Below are positions 13,895 through 23,240 of a stretch of DNA of 62,500 nt, piece by piece. The stretch lies in assembly GCF_964340395.1 (NCBI RefSeq), contig NC_135553.1:24729449-24791948 (forward strand), in the 5' to 3' direction. This DNA comes from Glandiceps talaboti (taxonomy: Eukaryota; Hemichordata; Enteropneusta; Spengelidae). Positions within the stretch are counted from its first letter, which is position 1; the number at the start of each line of letters is the position of its first letter. The notes below the pieces were generated by a model, which did not search any database, was not told the DNA's origin, and saw nothing but the letters and a program-made list of their open reading frames with translations. The position numbers and the translations under genes are program-made.

Positions 13895-14471
13895 ATAAAT
13901 TCATGTATTGCATGTAAAGCTCCAAATGAATAACAATCATTAAACAGAAGTATAATTATCATTTATTGCGAGAACTTTAATAAAACACTTGGTTTAAAGT
14001 TTCCTTCTGACTTTAATTGTCATTTATGAGTCATTCAAACTGTTGAAGCATGATTATGAAATGACAGTATCACCCCTTTAAAAAAAATTGAACTGACTGA
14101 CTGACCAATCATTTTGAAGGTGTTATGATGAGATACATAGAATTAAGTATAGTACCTTACAATGGTACAGTTATGATGATTGGATAGTTTTTAACCAATC
14201 ACAATGAACAATGAATAAACTGTTTGTGTTGTTATGTTCTCCATACAGCATGTGATTCTTGATGGTAGAAATGGTGATGTTTTATGGAGTTTAAGGACCT
14301 CTCAATATACCATGTCATCACCCTTGGTGATTAGGTCCAGTAACAAAAAAGATGTGTTTGTGTTTTGGGCAAAAGGTCGCCAAGGACTTGTCATCGAAGA
14401 CCAGGTTAGTAGTACTCTATGAATGTAACAACTCATAATAGAGGAGGGAAAGAAATGAAATGTGTGTGTGT

Positions 14472-14534
<63 letters not shown>

Positions 14535-14597
14535 ATTATTCAAATCGAAGACCAGGTTAGTACTCTATGAATGTAAGGAGGGAAAGAAATGAAATAT

Positions 14598-14648
<51 letters not shown>

Positions 14649-14707
14649 ATTATTCAAATCGAAGACCAGGTTAGTACTCTATGAATGTAAGGAGGGAAAG
14701 AAATGAA

Positions 14708-14791
<84 letters not shown>

Positions 14792-14962
14792 CTATTCAAA
14801 TCGAAGACCAGGTTAGTACTCTATGAATGTAAGGAGGGAAAGAAATGAAATATGCGTGTGTGTGTGTGTGTGTGTGTATGTGTGTGTGTGTGTGTGTGTA
14901 ACTATTCAAATCGAAGACCAGGTTAGTACTCTATGAATGTAAGGAGGGAAAGAAATGAAATA

Positions 14963-15004
<42 letters not shown>

Positions 15005-15066
15005 ACTATTCAAATCAAAGACCAGGTTAGTACTCTATGAATGTAAGGAGGGAAAGAAATGAAATA

Positions 15067-15116
<50 letters not shown>

Positions 15117-15280
15117 ACTATTCAAATCGAAGACCAGGTTAGTACTCTATGAATGTAAGGAGGGAAAGAAATGAAATATGCGTGTGTGTGTGTGTGTCTG
15201 TCTGTCTGTGTGTATATAATTATTCAAATCAAAGACCAGGTTAGTACTCTATGAATGTAAGGAGGGAAAGAAATGAAATA

Positions 15281-15324
<44 letters not shown>

Positions 15325-15383
15325 ACTATTCAAATCGAAGACCAGGTTAGTACTCTGTGAATGTAAGGAGGGAAAGAAATGAA

Positions 15384-15476
<93 letters not shown>

Positions 15477-15640
15477 ACTATTCAAATCGAAGACCAGGTT
15501 AGTACTCTATGAATGTAAGGAGGGAAAGAAATGAAATATGCGTGTGTGTGTGTGTGTCTGTCTGTCTGTGTGTATATAATTATTCAAATCAAAGACCAGG
15601 TTAGTACTCTATGAATGTAAGGAGGGAAAGAAATGAAATA

Positions 15641-15690
<50 letters not shown>

Positions 15691-18600
15691 ACTATTCAAA
15701 TCGAAGACCAGGTTAGTACTCTATGAATGTAAGGAGGGAAAGAAATGAAATACTTTTTTTGACAAAATGAACGTGGTTCAGTTTCGTTGCCAAATTGTAT
15801 AAATTCATAATACTGCTATGTACTAACCTACGCTCTCCATAGAATGTACACTGGGTTCAGTTTTTTTTTTTTTTTTTTTTTTTGGGGGGGGGGGGTTGTT
15901 GGTGGCTGAGTGGTTAGCTCATATGCCTCTTATCTCTTCAGTTTGGGTTTGAACCCTCCAAATGTCGACTGTTTGTTGAAAATTTAACCAGGTCCTGTAT
16001 GTTAAAGGGTGATGCTCAGTTTGACCCTACTGAACAGTGCAGGTTTTCCTCGGATGCTCTGTTTTCATCCTGGTTTTCAGCACTAAGGTACTAGGGCACT
16101 GCTCTTGTGGCGACCATTCAAGAAAAGTTTTGAATTTATTTGGATGAATAAAGAGTATTATTATTATTATTGTTATTACAATGTGTACAATTCATAACAA
16201 CTGATGAGTTTGATGGAAATCAAGAATGTTTGTTTTGATTAATTGTTCTAATAATTACAGATTTATAGACATACTGATATATCTAAAGAAAACTCCAAAT
16301 GTAATAATTGCTACTATTTCACTTTCTGACAACTGCATCTAAACATACATTCAGAAAATGAACTTCAAGTATTTATTGGGTATGTGAGTGTGTGATGACT
16401 TTTATGTCAATCTTAATAAAAATACAGATATCATTTCGTGTAGTCTAGTGCTATCTGTGGCATCAAATCCCAAGGTCTGTCTTTACATCTAGCGCAATAA
16501 GGTCCCGAGATGACATTTCAAATTCAACTGAGGTCACCCACAGTCATTAACATCATGTCTTTGTTAATCAAGCACAGAATTCTGCCCAATGATAAGTTAG
16601 TGACGCCCAAATATGGTATGATTTCTCAGATCAGGATGCTACTTATACACTGTTGACATCATTCTAACAGTAGGGGGATTTACTCATTTGCATGAACCAC
16701 TTTGGGTTCATGATTTCTCATTGAGATAGATGGAGTGAAGAGATGATTTGATACCACATGTAGGATCTAAAGTACATTTCATTATGCAATTTTCCGTGTA
16801 TTTTTAAACCACTGTTTTGTGTTTTTGCCATATACTACATTCTCATATACAGATAAATACACTACAGAAGAGAACTCGTCGTCATGGTGCTGGAGGAGGA
16901 CCAGAAGATGAAGAAGATGATTTTGGTGATGATTATGATGAATATAAACACCTGAGAGACTGTGAAGTAATTGATGGAGAATTTCTGTCAGAGATTTTAC
17001 TAATGGATAGAGATTACAGCAAGACTCCTATCAGAGTTTTGAAAGAAGATTCAATAAAGACAAATTATAGTAAGTGTAGTAGTCTAGTCTATCATATACC
17101 CAGTATCACTTCCAAATCATATACCCAGTATCACTTCCAATGTAATTCAATGGGCAGTGCACATATCAAACTAGCGCACTAAATGTTCTGTATCATGTCC
17201 TGGCACACTTTTTGCCCAAATATGGCAAATGGTGTGCTTGCCGATATTCATTCAGTCAGTGGTTCAGTTTTGATTTTATATTTTGAGAATGAAATTAAGA
17301 TTCACTATCAAGTTATGTGGTTATGTGAATGAAATGATGTTTCCATGCCACTACATAGGGTATATGATAAAACCTGTATGGCCCAGATATGGGTTTTGCA
17401 GACCTCAGCGGTACGGCCTATGGGCCTTTCATAAGTCCGGCCCTTCAGCAATACAACCTAGGTCTGCAAACCTATACCTGGGCCATAAAGATTAGTAATA
17501 TCAAACTAATAATTCTAAGCTAAATCTCTCTTCATTTGATAAACTGTGTAGTATTGGTAATTATGAAACACACATCAAGGTTGTTGATTTTTCAAATTAA
17601 AAAAAATATATTTATGAGACTTGATGATTGACAGTCTCCTGGTCATGTGACACCTTTGTTTGTGATGGCAGAACATTGAAAGTATCAGGTGACTTTTTGT
17701 GTAGTATTAACAGAAGAAATCCTCGTATTTTAGACATGATTACGCAAAACTGTTGATTATTGAAGTGAGAGTAATCTTTTATTGAATCTTCCATTATAAT
17801 GTGACAACTTTCGAGGCAGGGTTTTGTAAAAAAAATGACAGATAGAAGAAAAAAAGGCTTTAATTACGTGTGAAGTGAACATTCTAAAACAATAAAGAAA
17901 TGGAAGATCAGGTGACAGGTGCCCTCGTGAGGCAGATATATTGATGCCTTGAGATAATCAAGACACCTCTATTCATACCTGAATCACACTCTCACTTTCA
18001 GCCATGGACAATAGAAAACACAACAGCATTATAGAGGAGAGAAAAACCTTTCAGAAGATGCATGGGTTGATGGAGTAAACTTTATTCATTGTTGGGAAAC
18101 AATAAGTTGAAAAGATGTTATCCTTCAACTCTTACCTTTGTGTATCTCCCCCATAACAGTATATTTAGTGTATTTGTCTTCCAATGTAAAAGACTGATCA
18201 CAGAATAGATGTTTATTTTGTATTTATGTATCTCTCTTCCAGGTGTTGTGTACCATAACATCCTGGCTATGAGTGACAGTGATCAAGAAATGATAAAAAG
18301 TCTGACAGAAGAAGAGAAGGTGAACATGACAAAGACTATGATGAAGGAGGTTGCGGGGTTGTCTGCAGAACACCGGGAGACTGTTTTAATCACCCTGAAA
18401 CACCTACCAGATGAAGAAAGAACAAAACTCAGAAAACACATTCAAGAAGAGTTTGGAAGTCTGTCAATAACTGAAGATGAACTTCAAAAGTTAATGATGC
18501 ACCATATAATGATTCATGTGTTAAATCTGTCAGATATGCTTCGTAATGAGGATGGTACGCCAGTTGGAATGCCACAACGTGTTCCTGAGGATCATGGCAG

Positions 18601-19780
18601 TGAACACATATCGCCTGATGACCCACATCAAGCTGATGATAGACCTAAGACAGATTCAGATATGCCTAGTTCACACCAGCAGAACTCTTCGGTTGTTCCA
18701 ACTCCCAAGTTACTTACCCGTGTCAGAAAGCCAAACATTCCAACACCAAGACCACGTAATCCTCCAACTCCTAAGCCCCAACAAAGTACACAAAAACTAA
18801 GACATTCAGACAGTAAACCTAACGCTGATCTTCTAATAGGTCATGTCCATCATATTAAACCACTTCATCGACGACACAGTGGGAGTGGAGAAGAAGATGA
18901 TGATGATGACGATATGGATGACATCCCTCTAGCAACCGTTGATGTGAATACAGATGGAGAGATGTGTGTTAGGAAGGCAGTGGAAACCAGACCAACTGGT
19001 ATGTTGTATTAATTTGAACAAATATATTATCATTCCTTGTAATCTCCATATGTGCTACCTTGTACAAAGTTTGTTAGTTGAAGATTCAGGTAATTCAGTG
19101 TCCTGTCCTGACACTATTGAATAAACTGTCATGATAGATGAGGACATTTGAACTGATGACATAGGACACATATTATTATGATGTAGAACTACAGAACTGA
19201 TGACATAGAACACACCTTGTTGTGATATAGAACTACAATACTGATGACACAGTTATTGACATGGTGTATGATATAGAACTAATAACAGCTGTGTATACTA
19301 TCCAGCCAGGGCTGTCGGCAGGCATGCTGCATGCTTGTGACAGGTCAATCCTGTCACAGGCCTGTGGGTTTCTAGCTGTGTATTTCTTTATTTTCAATGT
19401 AAATGCCATGATTTCCTTACATTCAAACATGTTTGTATGCTACAGGTGCCATTGGTGAAGTTGATGGAGAGTTCTACTACTTTGCCCTGTCTGTGTACTC
19501 AATGATATTTTATGACAGTAGGGGTATCTACTTGGACTCTGCATCCACGTTTGGTACAGTGGCAAGGAAAATAAGTCTTTCTGACATTCTGAAACGTGGT
19601 GAAGTTGTACAGCTGTCAGACAAACATGTGACATTGGAAAAGACAATACACAGTGAAGTACCAGAGGATGGTAACGCTGTGGATCACTTTTCTTTTTCAC
19701 CATACAACATCCAACCATGGTTGGAGTATATGGGGACATCTGGTACTGGAAATTATACGGCTGGTAAACCAGTGAATTAA
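1861..19780 (+). CDS. FAM234: FAM234 (ITFG3)-like type II membrane protein, complete 13-exon gene
   Basis: Exons 1861-1885, 2934-3251, 4596-4721, 6278-6469, 7661-7803, 9395-9572, 10664-10823, 11820-11993, 13218-13311, 14249-14404, 16853-17069, 18243-18998 and 19446-19780 all have GT/AG borders. They join in phase to 2874 nt, giving 957 aa and a stop. The order is: acidic cytoplasmic N-terminus (DYDRIPLTSK, SEDEE), one membrane segment at about residues 79-98 followed by LPCP, then an extracellular region with repeated DxNxDGxxD-type FG-GAP/propeller motifs (DVNSDGILD, DMDSDGVLD, DLNNDTIDD, YFNDDDTLD) and the family-typical EHNRTAGR and LDGRNGDVLWSL stretches. Exons 11 and 12 add a basic-acidic linker and a ~250-residue charged, helical then proline-rich insert, so the protein is much longer than vertebrate FAM234A/B (about 550-620 aa). 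The family's function is poorly known; a cell-surface role is inferred from topology. The start is the first ATG of exon 1, whose phase fits exon 2 exactly. Whether it is FAM234A- or B-like is not settled. Confidence 0.9.
2934..3251 (+). CDS. FAM234: FAM234-like exon 2: cytoplasmic tail and transmembrane helix
   Basis: Acceptor ttttttcgtttag, donor gtgagt. Encodes the acidic tail with DYDRIPLTSKEG and SEDEE, then a basic flank (SSWKRS), the hydrophobic segment CFIGCIVLSIGVVFFLYFG and PCP just outside the membrane. Positive residues on the N-terminal side indicate type II topology. Confidence 0.9.
3842..4050 (+). repeat. Dispersed repeat shared with 49110-49300
   Basis: Both copies contain ctttaaaccccaacg-type sequence, ggattacataggattattc and cttttgttc..accaac in the same order. 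Diverged; identity of the element unknown. Here it lies in intron 2. Confidence 0.5.
4230..4610 (+). repeat. Tandem array of splice acceptor plus exon start (8 units)
   Basis: Units of 45, 51, 48, 51, 51, 48 and 45 bp, each containing tttatttcttcaaattgcag followed by catcagag. The last copy is the functional acceptor of exon 3. See the finding for splice consequences. Confidence 0.9.
4596..4721 (+). CDS. FAM234: FAM234-like exon 3: first FG-GAP-like repeat
   Basis: Encodes ASESVVRLYDVNSDGILD and on to KQLCHKYG, with donor gtgagt. The acceptor at 4594-4595 is the last of eight near-identical acceptors in a tandem repeat. All eight would keep the frame, so the true exon start could lie at 4257, 4302, 4353, 4401, 4452, 4503, 4551 or 4596. 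The last is chosen because the upstream units encode only repetitive hydrophobic residues. Confidence 0.85.
4868..6212 (+). repeat. 25-bp minisatellite in intron 3
   Basis: About 50 copies of gggtatatcacatgtatg + tcaggca, alternating with units ending ttacgca, plus shorter 13-14 bp variants. Stop-free in all three forward frames because the unit contains no stop and is not a multiple of three. Confidence 0.95.
6278..6469 (+). CDS. FAM234: FAM234-like exon 4
   Basis: Acceptor aacttctag, donor gtcagt. Encodes PPCGGRIIALDGRNGNSIW, NIDINQDDVMDCLASG and VAINPKTG, which are propeller-blade repeats. Preceded by intron 3, which is mostly a 25-bp minisatellite. Confidence 0.9.
6508..6996. mobile_element. 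MITE with ~70-bp inverted termini, family 1
   Basis: The left end (atctgattaaaatctgatg) and right end are inverted copies, with similarity continuing inward past gatttcttta. The termini share AAAATCTGATGTxGTGAA with the element at 55-255. It lies in intron 4 of the FAM234-like gene and has no coding capacity. Confidence 0.65.
7661..7803 (+). CDS. FAM234: FAM234-like exon 5
   Basis: Acceptor ttctttaaag, donor gtcagt. Encodes GDILWTIQKDVTNKY and VVPDMDSDGVLDLVITHGGD. It ends on a codon boundary. A long hairpin element begins only 24 nt beyond the exon end. Confidence 0.9.
7827..8035. mobile_element. Long near-perfect hairpin element (~209 bp)
   Basis: Arms of ~100 bp meet at gatatcgagg/ccctcgatatc. 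They contain GC-rich gctccgatccggcgcaatac. The tips are gacagtcactcgcg and gtgagcgactgtc. The flanks share cagtatac(aa)catgtagt, which may be a target duplication. It sits 24 nt after FAM234 exon 5. Confidence 0.75.
9395..9572 (+). CDS. FAM234: FAM234-like exon 6
   Basis: Acceptor gttctacccag, donor gtaggt. Encodes EHNRTAGRIMLISGATGKC, a strongly family-typical stretch, and ends ILFGSGGETIK. A decayed copy of its 3' part lies in intron 6 at about 10441-10507. Confidence 0.9.
9573..10200 (+). repeat. Diverged intronic repeats (gtcactcaattgttgtaggag)
   Basis: At least three diverged copies, near 9576, 9770 and 10063, share attgttgtaggaggggtggc, ggggtctc and ggtgactct. The first begins at the exon 6 donor itself. 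Confidence 0.6.
10441..10507 (+). pseudogene. Decayed duplicate of the 3' part of FAM234 exon 6
   Basis: cacctgttttgt and ggtgtcatccatattctctt then tggatct are repeated from exon 6 (9500-9562), followed by a consensus donor gaagtaagt. A 2-bp length difference shifts the frame. No acceptor of its own was seen. Confidence 0.7.
10664..10823 (+). CDS. FAM234: FAM234-like exon 7
   Basis: Acceptor ttcttgatag, donor gtagga. Encodes GSLWAISLLDLYNN, PPFPANYNGYSEPWG and GFIELVR. Phase matches both neighbours. Confidence 0.88.
11290..11575 (-). mobile_element. tRNA-derived SINE-like element (minus strand)
   Basis: On the minus strand a head with tRNA-like boxes is visible: box A-like tggtctagtcg (~11555-11565) and box B-like ggttcaagcc (11521-11530). 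It is followed by a body with ccaggtccccaattatacag/ctgggt, a stretch seen in several marine-invertebrate SINEs. A tetranucleotide microsatellite adjoins at 11581. Confidence 0.5.
11581..11683 (+). repeat. (AATC)n/(AGTC)n microsatellite
   Basis: About a dozen aatc units grade into agtc units next to the minus-strand SINE-like element. Confidence 0.9.
11820..11993 (+). CDS. FAM234: FAM234-like exon 8
   Basis: Acceptor ttttttctaaag, donor gtaacg. Encodes VPVVLGDLNNDTIDDIVVSV, then GTIAVLDGDTLELIW, which are calcium-loop-like FG-GAP residues followed by a blade with the recurrent xVLDGxT pattern. Confidence 0.9.
12051..12397. mobile_element. Foldback element with ~100-bp inverted arms
   Basis: ttaaagtggccatatggat at the left matches, inverted, atccatatggccactt at the right. 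The arms continue through attttatcatggc and its complement. Non-coding, in intron 8 of the FAM234-like gene. Confidence 0.75.
13036..13168. repeat. Imperfect inverted repeat (133 bp)
   Basis: ggtgtggatactcaggggta and the interior gcttgcagtgttt are matched, inverted, by aacactgcaagc and acgccacac. It lies just upstream of FAM234 exon 9. Confidence 0.6.
13218..13311 (+). CDS. FAM234: FAM234-like exon 9
   Basis: Acceptor tctattgtag, donor gtaagt. Encodes STPALGYFNDDDTLDVMVHV and ends WQTYNLTV. Ends on a codon boundary, matching exon 10. Confidence 0.88.
13788..13892 (+). repeat. (GGGA)n(GA)n microsatellite
   Basis: Short gggagg run followed by ~35 GA units in intron 9. Confidence 0.95.
14249..14404 (+). 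CDS. FAM234: FAM234-like exon 10
   Basis: Acceptor tctccatacag, donor gttagt. Encodes HVILDGRNGDVLWSL, MSSPLVIRSSNKKDVFVFW and GLVIEDQ. The last ~12 exon bases and the donor are repeated eleven more times in the downstream TG-rich array. Confidence 0.9.
14405..15757 (+). repeat. Tandem array of exon 10 end plus donor with (TG)n (11 extra units)
   Basis: Units of ~102-152 bp each contain atcgaagaccag|gttagta, ctatgaatgtaaggagggaa, agaaatgaaat and a long (TG)n run. Extra donors fall at 14556, 14670, 14812, 14922, 15026, 15138, 15240, 15346, 15498, 15600 and 15712. Units around 15180 and 15540 share a tctgtctgtctg variant, indicating ~360-bp higher-order duplication. Confidence 0.9.
15859..15893 (+). 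repeat. Poly(T)-poly(G) tract
   Basis: About 24 T then 12 G, directly before the plus-strand SINE-like element. Other G/C homopolymers occur near 7274, 21241, 22970, 25746, 42913 and 62099. Confidence 0.9.
15894..16175 (+). mobile_element. tRNA-derived SINE-like element (plus strand)
   Basis: Box A-like tggctgagtgg (15902-15912) and box B-like ggtttgaaccc (15946-15956) are spaced as in a tRNA. A body with gttttcctcggatgctctg follows, ending in gaataaagagtattattatt, a typical short-repeat tail. Lies in intron 10. Confidence 0.65.
16728..16775 (+). repeat. Short dispersed repeat (agatgatttgataccacatg)
   Basis: agagatgatttgataccaca followed by tgtag also occurs at 47198-47225 and, inverted and slightly changed, at about 48838-48862. 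Probably a fragment of a larger family. Confidence 0.45.
16853..17069 (+). CDS. FAM234: FAM234-like exon 11
   Basis: Acceptor tctcatatacag, donor gtaagt. Encodes basic KRTRRHGAGGG, an acidic run (EDEEDDFGDDYDEY), then CEVIDGEFLSEILLMDRDYS. Frame and phase are continuous with exons 10 and 12. Confidence 0.85.
17378..17484. repeat. Short foldback element
   Basis: tggcccagatatgggtttt..gcagacct is matched, inverted, by aggtctgcaaacctatacctgggcca. Non-coding, in intron 11. Confidence 0.55.
18243..18998 (+). CDS. FAM234: FAM234-like exon 12: charged helical and Pro-rich insert
   Basis: A 756-nt exon between tctcttccag and gtatgt. The N-terminal half is predicted helical (TEEEKVNMTKTMMKEVAG, LPDEERTKLRKHIQEEFG). 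The second half is Pro/Thr/Lys-rich (NIPTPRPRNPPTPKP) and ends with an Asp/Glu run (EEDDDDDDMDD). I recall no counterpart in vertebrate FAM234 proteins, so it is probably a lineage-specific expansion. Confidence 0.85.
19446..19780 (+). CDS. FAM234: FAM234-like exon 13 (C-terminus and stop)
   Basis: Acceptor gtatgctacag. Encodes GAIGEVDGEFYYFALSVYS and KISLSDILKRGEVVQLSD, ending GKPVN and TAA. The codons for NIQPWLEY are built on the same 16-nt palindrome that is repeated ~27 times immediately downstream, so the C-terminus and the array share an origin. Confidence 0.85.
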
Positions 19781-20997
19781 TGTCCAACCACGGTTGGAGT
19801 ATTTGATGGTACTCAATGGGAGATAAGTAAACATTGCAAGTTATTATGTCCAACCATGGTTGGTGTATATAAGTAAACAATGCAAGTTATTACGTCCAAC
19901 CATGGTTGGAGTATGTAAGTAAACATTGCAAGTTATTACGTCCAACCATGGTTGGTGTATATAAGTAAACATTGCAAGTTATTACGTCCAACCATGGTTG
20001 GTGTATATAAGTAAACATTGCAAGTTGTTACGTCCAACCATGGTTTGAGTATGTAAGTAAACAATTCAAGTTATTATGTCCAACCATGGTTGGTGTATAT
20101 AAGTAACATTGCAAGTTATTACGTCCAACCATGGTTGGAGTAAGTAAGTAAACAATGCAAGTTATTACGTCCAACCATGGTTGGTGTATCATGTATGTAA
20201 GTAAACATTGCAAGTTATTACGTCCAACCATGGTTGGAGTATGTAAGTAAACAATGCAAGTTATTACGTCCAACCATGGTTGGAGTATGTAAGTAAACAT
20301 TGCAAGTTATTACGTCCAACCGTGGTTGGAGTAAGTAAGTAAACAATGCAAGTTATTACGTCCAACCATGGTTGGTGTATGTAAGTAAACAATACAAGTT
20401 ATTACGTCCAACCATGGTTGGTGTATATAAGTAAACAATTCAAGTTATTACGTCCAACCATGGTTGGAGTATGTAAGTAAACATTGCAAGTTATTACGTC
20501 CAACCGTGGTTGGAGTAAGTAAGTAAACAATACAAGTTATTACGTCCAACCATGGTTGGTGTATATAAGTAAACATTGCAAGTTATTATGTCCAACCATG
20601 GTTGGTGTATATAAGTAAACATTGCAAGTTATTACATCCAACCATGGTTGGAGTATGTAAGTAAACATTGCAAGTTATTACGTCCAACCATGGTTTGAGT
20701 AAGTAAGTAAACAATGCAAGTTATTACGTCCAACCATGGTTGGAGTAAGTAAGTAAACAATGCAAGTTATTACGTCCAACCATGGTTGGAGTATGTAAGT
20801 AAACAATACAAGTTATTACGTCCAACCATGGTTGGAGTAAGTAAGTAAACAATGCAAGTTATTACGTCCAACCATGGTTGGAGTAAGTAAGTAAACAATG
20901 CAAGTTAATACGTCCAACCATGGTTGGTGTATATAAGAAAACAATACAAGTTATTACGTCCAACCATGGTTGGTGTATGATGATAATCAATGAAAGT
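19707..20997 (+). repeat. Palindromic 46-bp minisatellite overlapping the C-terminal codons
   Basis: About 27 copies of tccaaccatggttgga (a perfect 16-nt palindrome in most units), each followed by gtatgtaagtaaac, attgcaagttattac. The first palindrome is inside the last coding exon. Decayed units continue to about 21230. Confidence 0.95.
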
Positions 20998-21300
20998 TAT
21001 GTCGGACTATGGTTGGAGTACATGTTAATTAATCAATGCAAGTTACATCTAACCTTGGCCTGAGTTAATTAATTAGCAACGGCAATTTAATAGTCCAGCC
21101 AGGGTTTTGAATGTATGGGTACATCTGTCTAGAAATGTGTACTAAATATGTAACCTACAACATACCATGGCTGGAGACTTGGGAGTATATGTTGAGTAAA
21201 CAATGGAAATTACTCCAACCATTGAAATGATAGGTAACTGGGGGGGGGGGGGGGTTTGACTGTGCTGTCACAAACAATTTAATTTATCATATTTTGGATA

Positions 21301-21306
21301 AATAAA
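21301..21306 (+). terminator. Candidate polyadenylation signal of the FAM234-like gene
   Basis: AATAAA is the first one I noticed after the stop. If used, the 3'UTR would include the whole palindromic array. No downstream GU-rich element was verified. Confidence 0.25.
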
Positions 21307-21807
21307 AATGTCAACTCAAAATATTGATATGTGAAATAATTAATGAGGTATCAGTTCTTTTGTCTTAAAGACCCTTTTTTCACCTCTGCATGATTGGCAG
21401 TGGTATACCAGGATGTACATTTTGTTATGTAGACAGGTCAAACCTGCACTTTTCTTTTGGTGGATTTAGATGTACTGTTTTAAGTTGCTCTTTTGTTTGA
21501 TTACCATGGTAATTCTCATTTTTGAGGTCAGATTCTAAATGAAAAAAAAAAGGTCACATTCTGTAAACATTACTTTAAAAAGTAATATATATGACAATGT
21601 TAAAGGCTGTATTGATGTTTTCTGAGAAAATTATTTTTATAATGACTGTCATGGGAAAAGAATGTCAATAAATATCAACATTTGGAATGTGCACATGGTA
21701 ACTATTATTAGACAACCACAAACATTCTGTGAAACTTTTTATTTCACAAGGAAATATGCAAAGATTTACACAAGAATAATATTTTTGTTTGCTTTTTTTC
21801 AACTCTA

Positions 21808-22050
21808 CAGTAGACAGGGGTCAACTTGGGGGTCATGTTTTTAATCAATCAGTTTGAATCTACAGAGAATTTTTTTTCAACTCAATAGACCATTTTTTCA
21901 CCAGGGGTCAACTTGGAGGTCGTGTTTTCAACCAATCAGTTTGAGTGTACACAGAATATAGTTTGTTCTTTTTTTCACTTCCCAATAGACCCTATTTAAG
22001 CCAGGGGTCAACTTTGGGTCATGGCTCCAGTCAATCATTCCACTGTTGTG
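21808..22050 (+). repeat. Three diverged ~80-bp tandem units
   Basis: Each unit contains caggggtcaacttgg, gtcatg or gtcgtg, caatca and a T-rich run followed by caatagacc. Non-coding. Confidence 0.6.
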
Positions 22051-23240
22051 AATTGCTTTCACAAAACTGCCATGCATGTTTGATAGAGGGAATGGATTTC
22101 CCTGTATTTTAGTTTGTCTACAATAGTTACATATGGTGGTGGTTTAAAAGTGTGCATAAGTTGTATTTTGTTTTCAAAAAAAAAAATATATATGCAGGCA
22201 ATAAGATCAGACAATAGATTTGTAAATATACTGTCATTTTTGACAAGTACAATATACAGGAGCTTGTAGATTATATGGTAGTGCAGTAGCTACCTACAAG
22301 CAAAGGGCGCCCTCATACAAGTGTTATGGCAATGGTAAAAAGCATTCCACTGTGGCTCGTTAATCGAGCGAGTGGTTACTATTTCCAGCATTATGACAAT
22401 GTTTTCAAAACAAATTTCAGTTTAAATGATCTGAGGTTAACTACATGGCATAAATTTACTCTGAATTGCTCACAAGCATCTGGAAGTTTATTTAGAACAC
22501 AAGACTAGTATGATTGATGTTTTCTTGTGAACGTGTGTATTTAAGGAGTAGCTTTTGCACTCCATGGACAGGTTTTCTTTGACAAATTTCCTTTCCAGAT
22601 GTTAGATTAGGTTATTACTGCATGTACTTTCTCGGTTTTCACAGCAACCTTTTATTTTGTGGAGGGTTTCATTTCCTGAATTTTTGACATCTCATGCAGG
22701 TGCAGATATCTTCAAAGATATTGAGACTAAATTCACTGACTAAATACTGTTATTTACAATAAGATTTTTCCAATATACATGCGATCTATTAAATATACTG
22801 TAACATTTTTATATGAATAAAGCAAATCTATCATACATTAATTTAGTTAGTAACATTTATTTTCATCCAACCATACTGCAAGATAAGAATGATTCTGATT
22901 CTCCTTGAGATACAGGTCTAAGCTTGTCACAAAATACTGTAGGCACCTCATGTTAAGTGGAGAACTTTTGGGGGGGGGGGGGCAATAAAGAATTAGATGC
23001 CACATAGAGATGTCGGATACATGCAAGAAGTAGTTGACTTTTGACATTCTTGCAAAACAAGTTAAAGGGATATCACTAGATCATACTAACTTTATAACAC
23101 TCCCTATTGTGTCCAATACTAACACTGTAGGATCTGTACTGGCCAAGTACAACCTAAACATTTCATTGTTCATTTTAAATCAGTCATAGAATTTCCCATT
23201 TGGTAGAATGGCATTCTGTACCCAATTTGACCCACTTTTT

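Larger units (their letters stand above)
20998..23240. other. Intergenic DNA after the FAM234-like gene
   Basis: Decayed palindromic units to ~21230, a G run, the three-unit repeat at 21808-22050 and homopolymers. No coding signal. Confidence 0.5.

Noticed and set aside
13691-13962. ORFs on both strands over the GA microsatellite
   Set aside because: Pure simple repeat (RERERE or LSLSLS).
15902-15956. A functional tRNA gene
   Set aside because: A and B boxes are present but no clover-leaf acceptor stem could be formed by eye. The tail and body indicate a SINE.
19785-20997. CRISPR-like regularly spaced palindromes
   Set aside because: The intervening 'spacers' are near-identical to each other and the host is a eukaryote, so this is an ordinary minisatellite.
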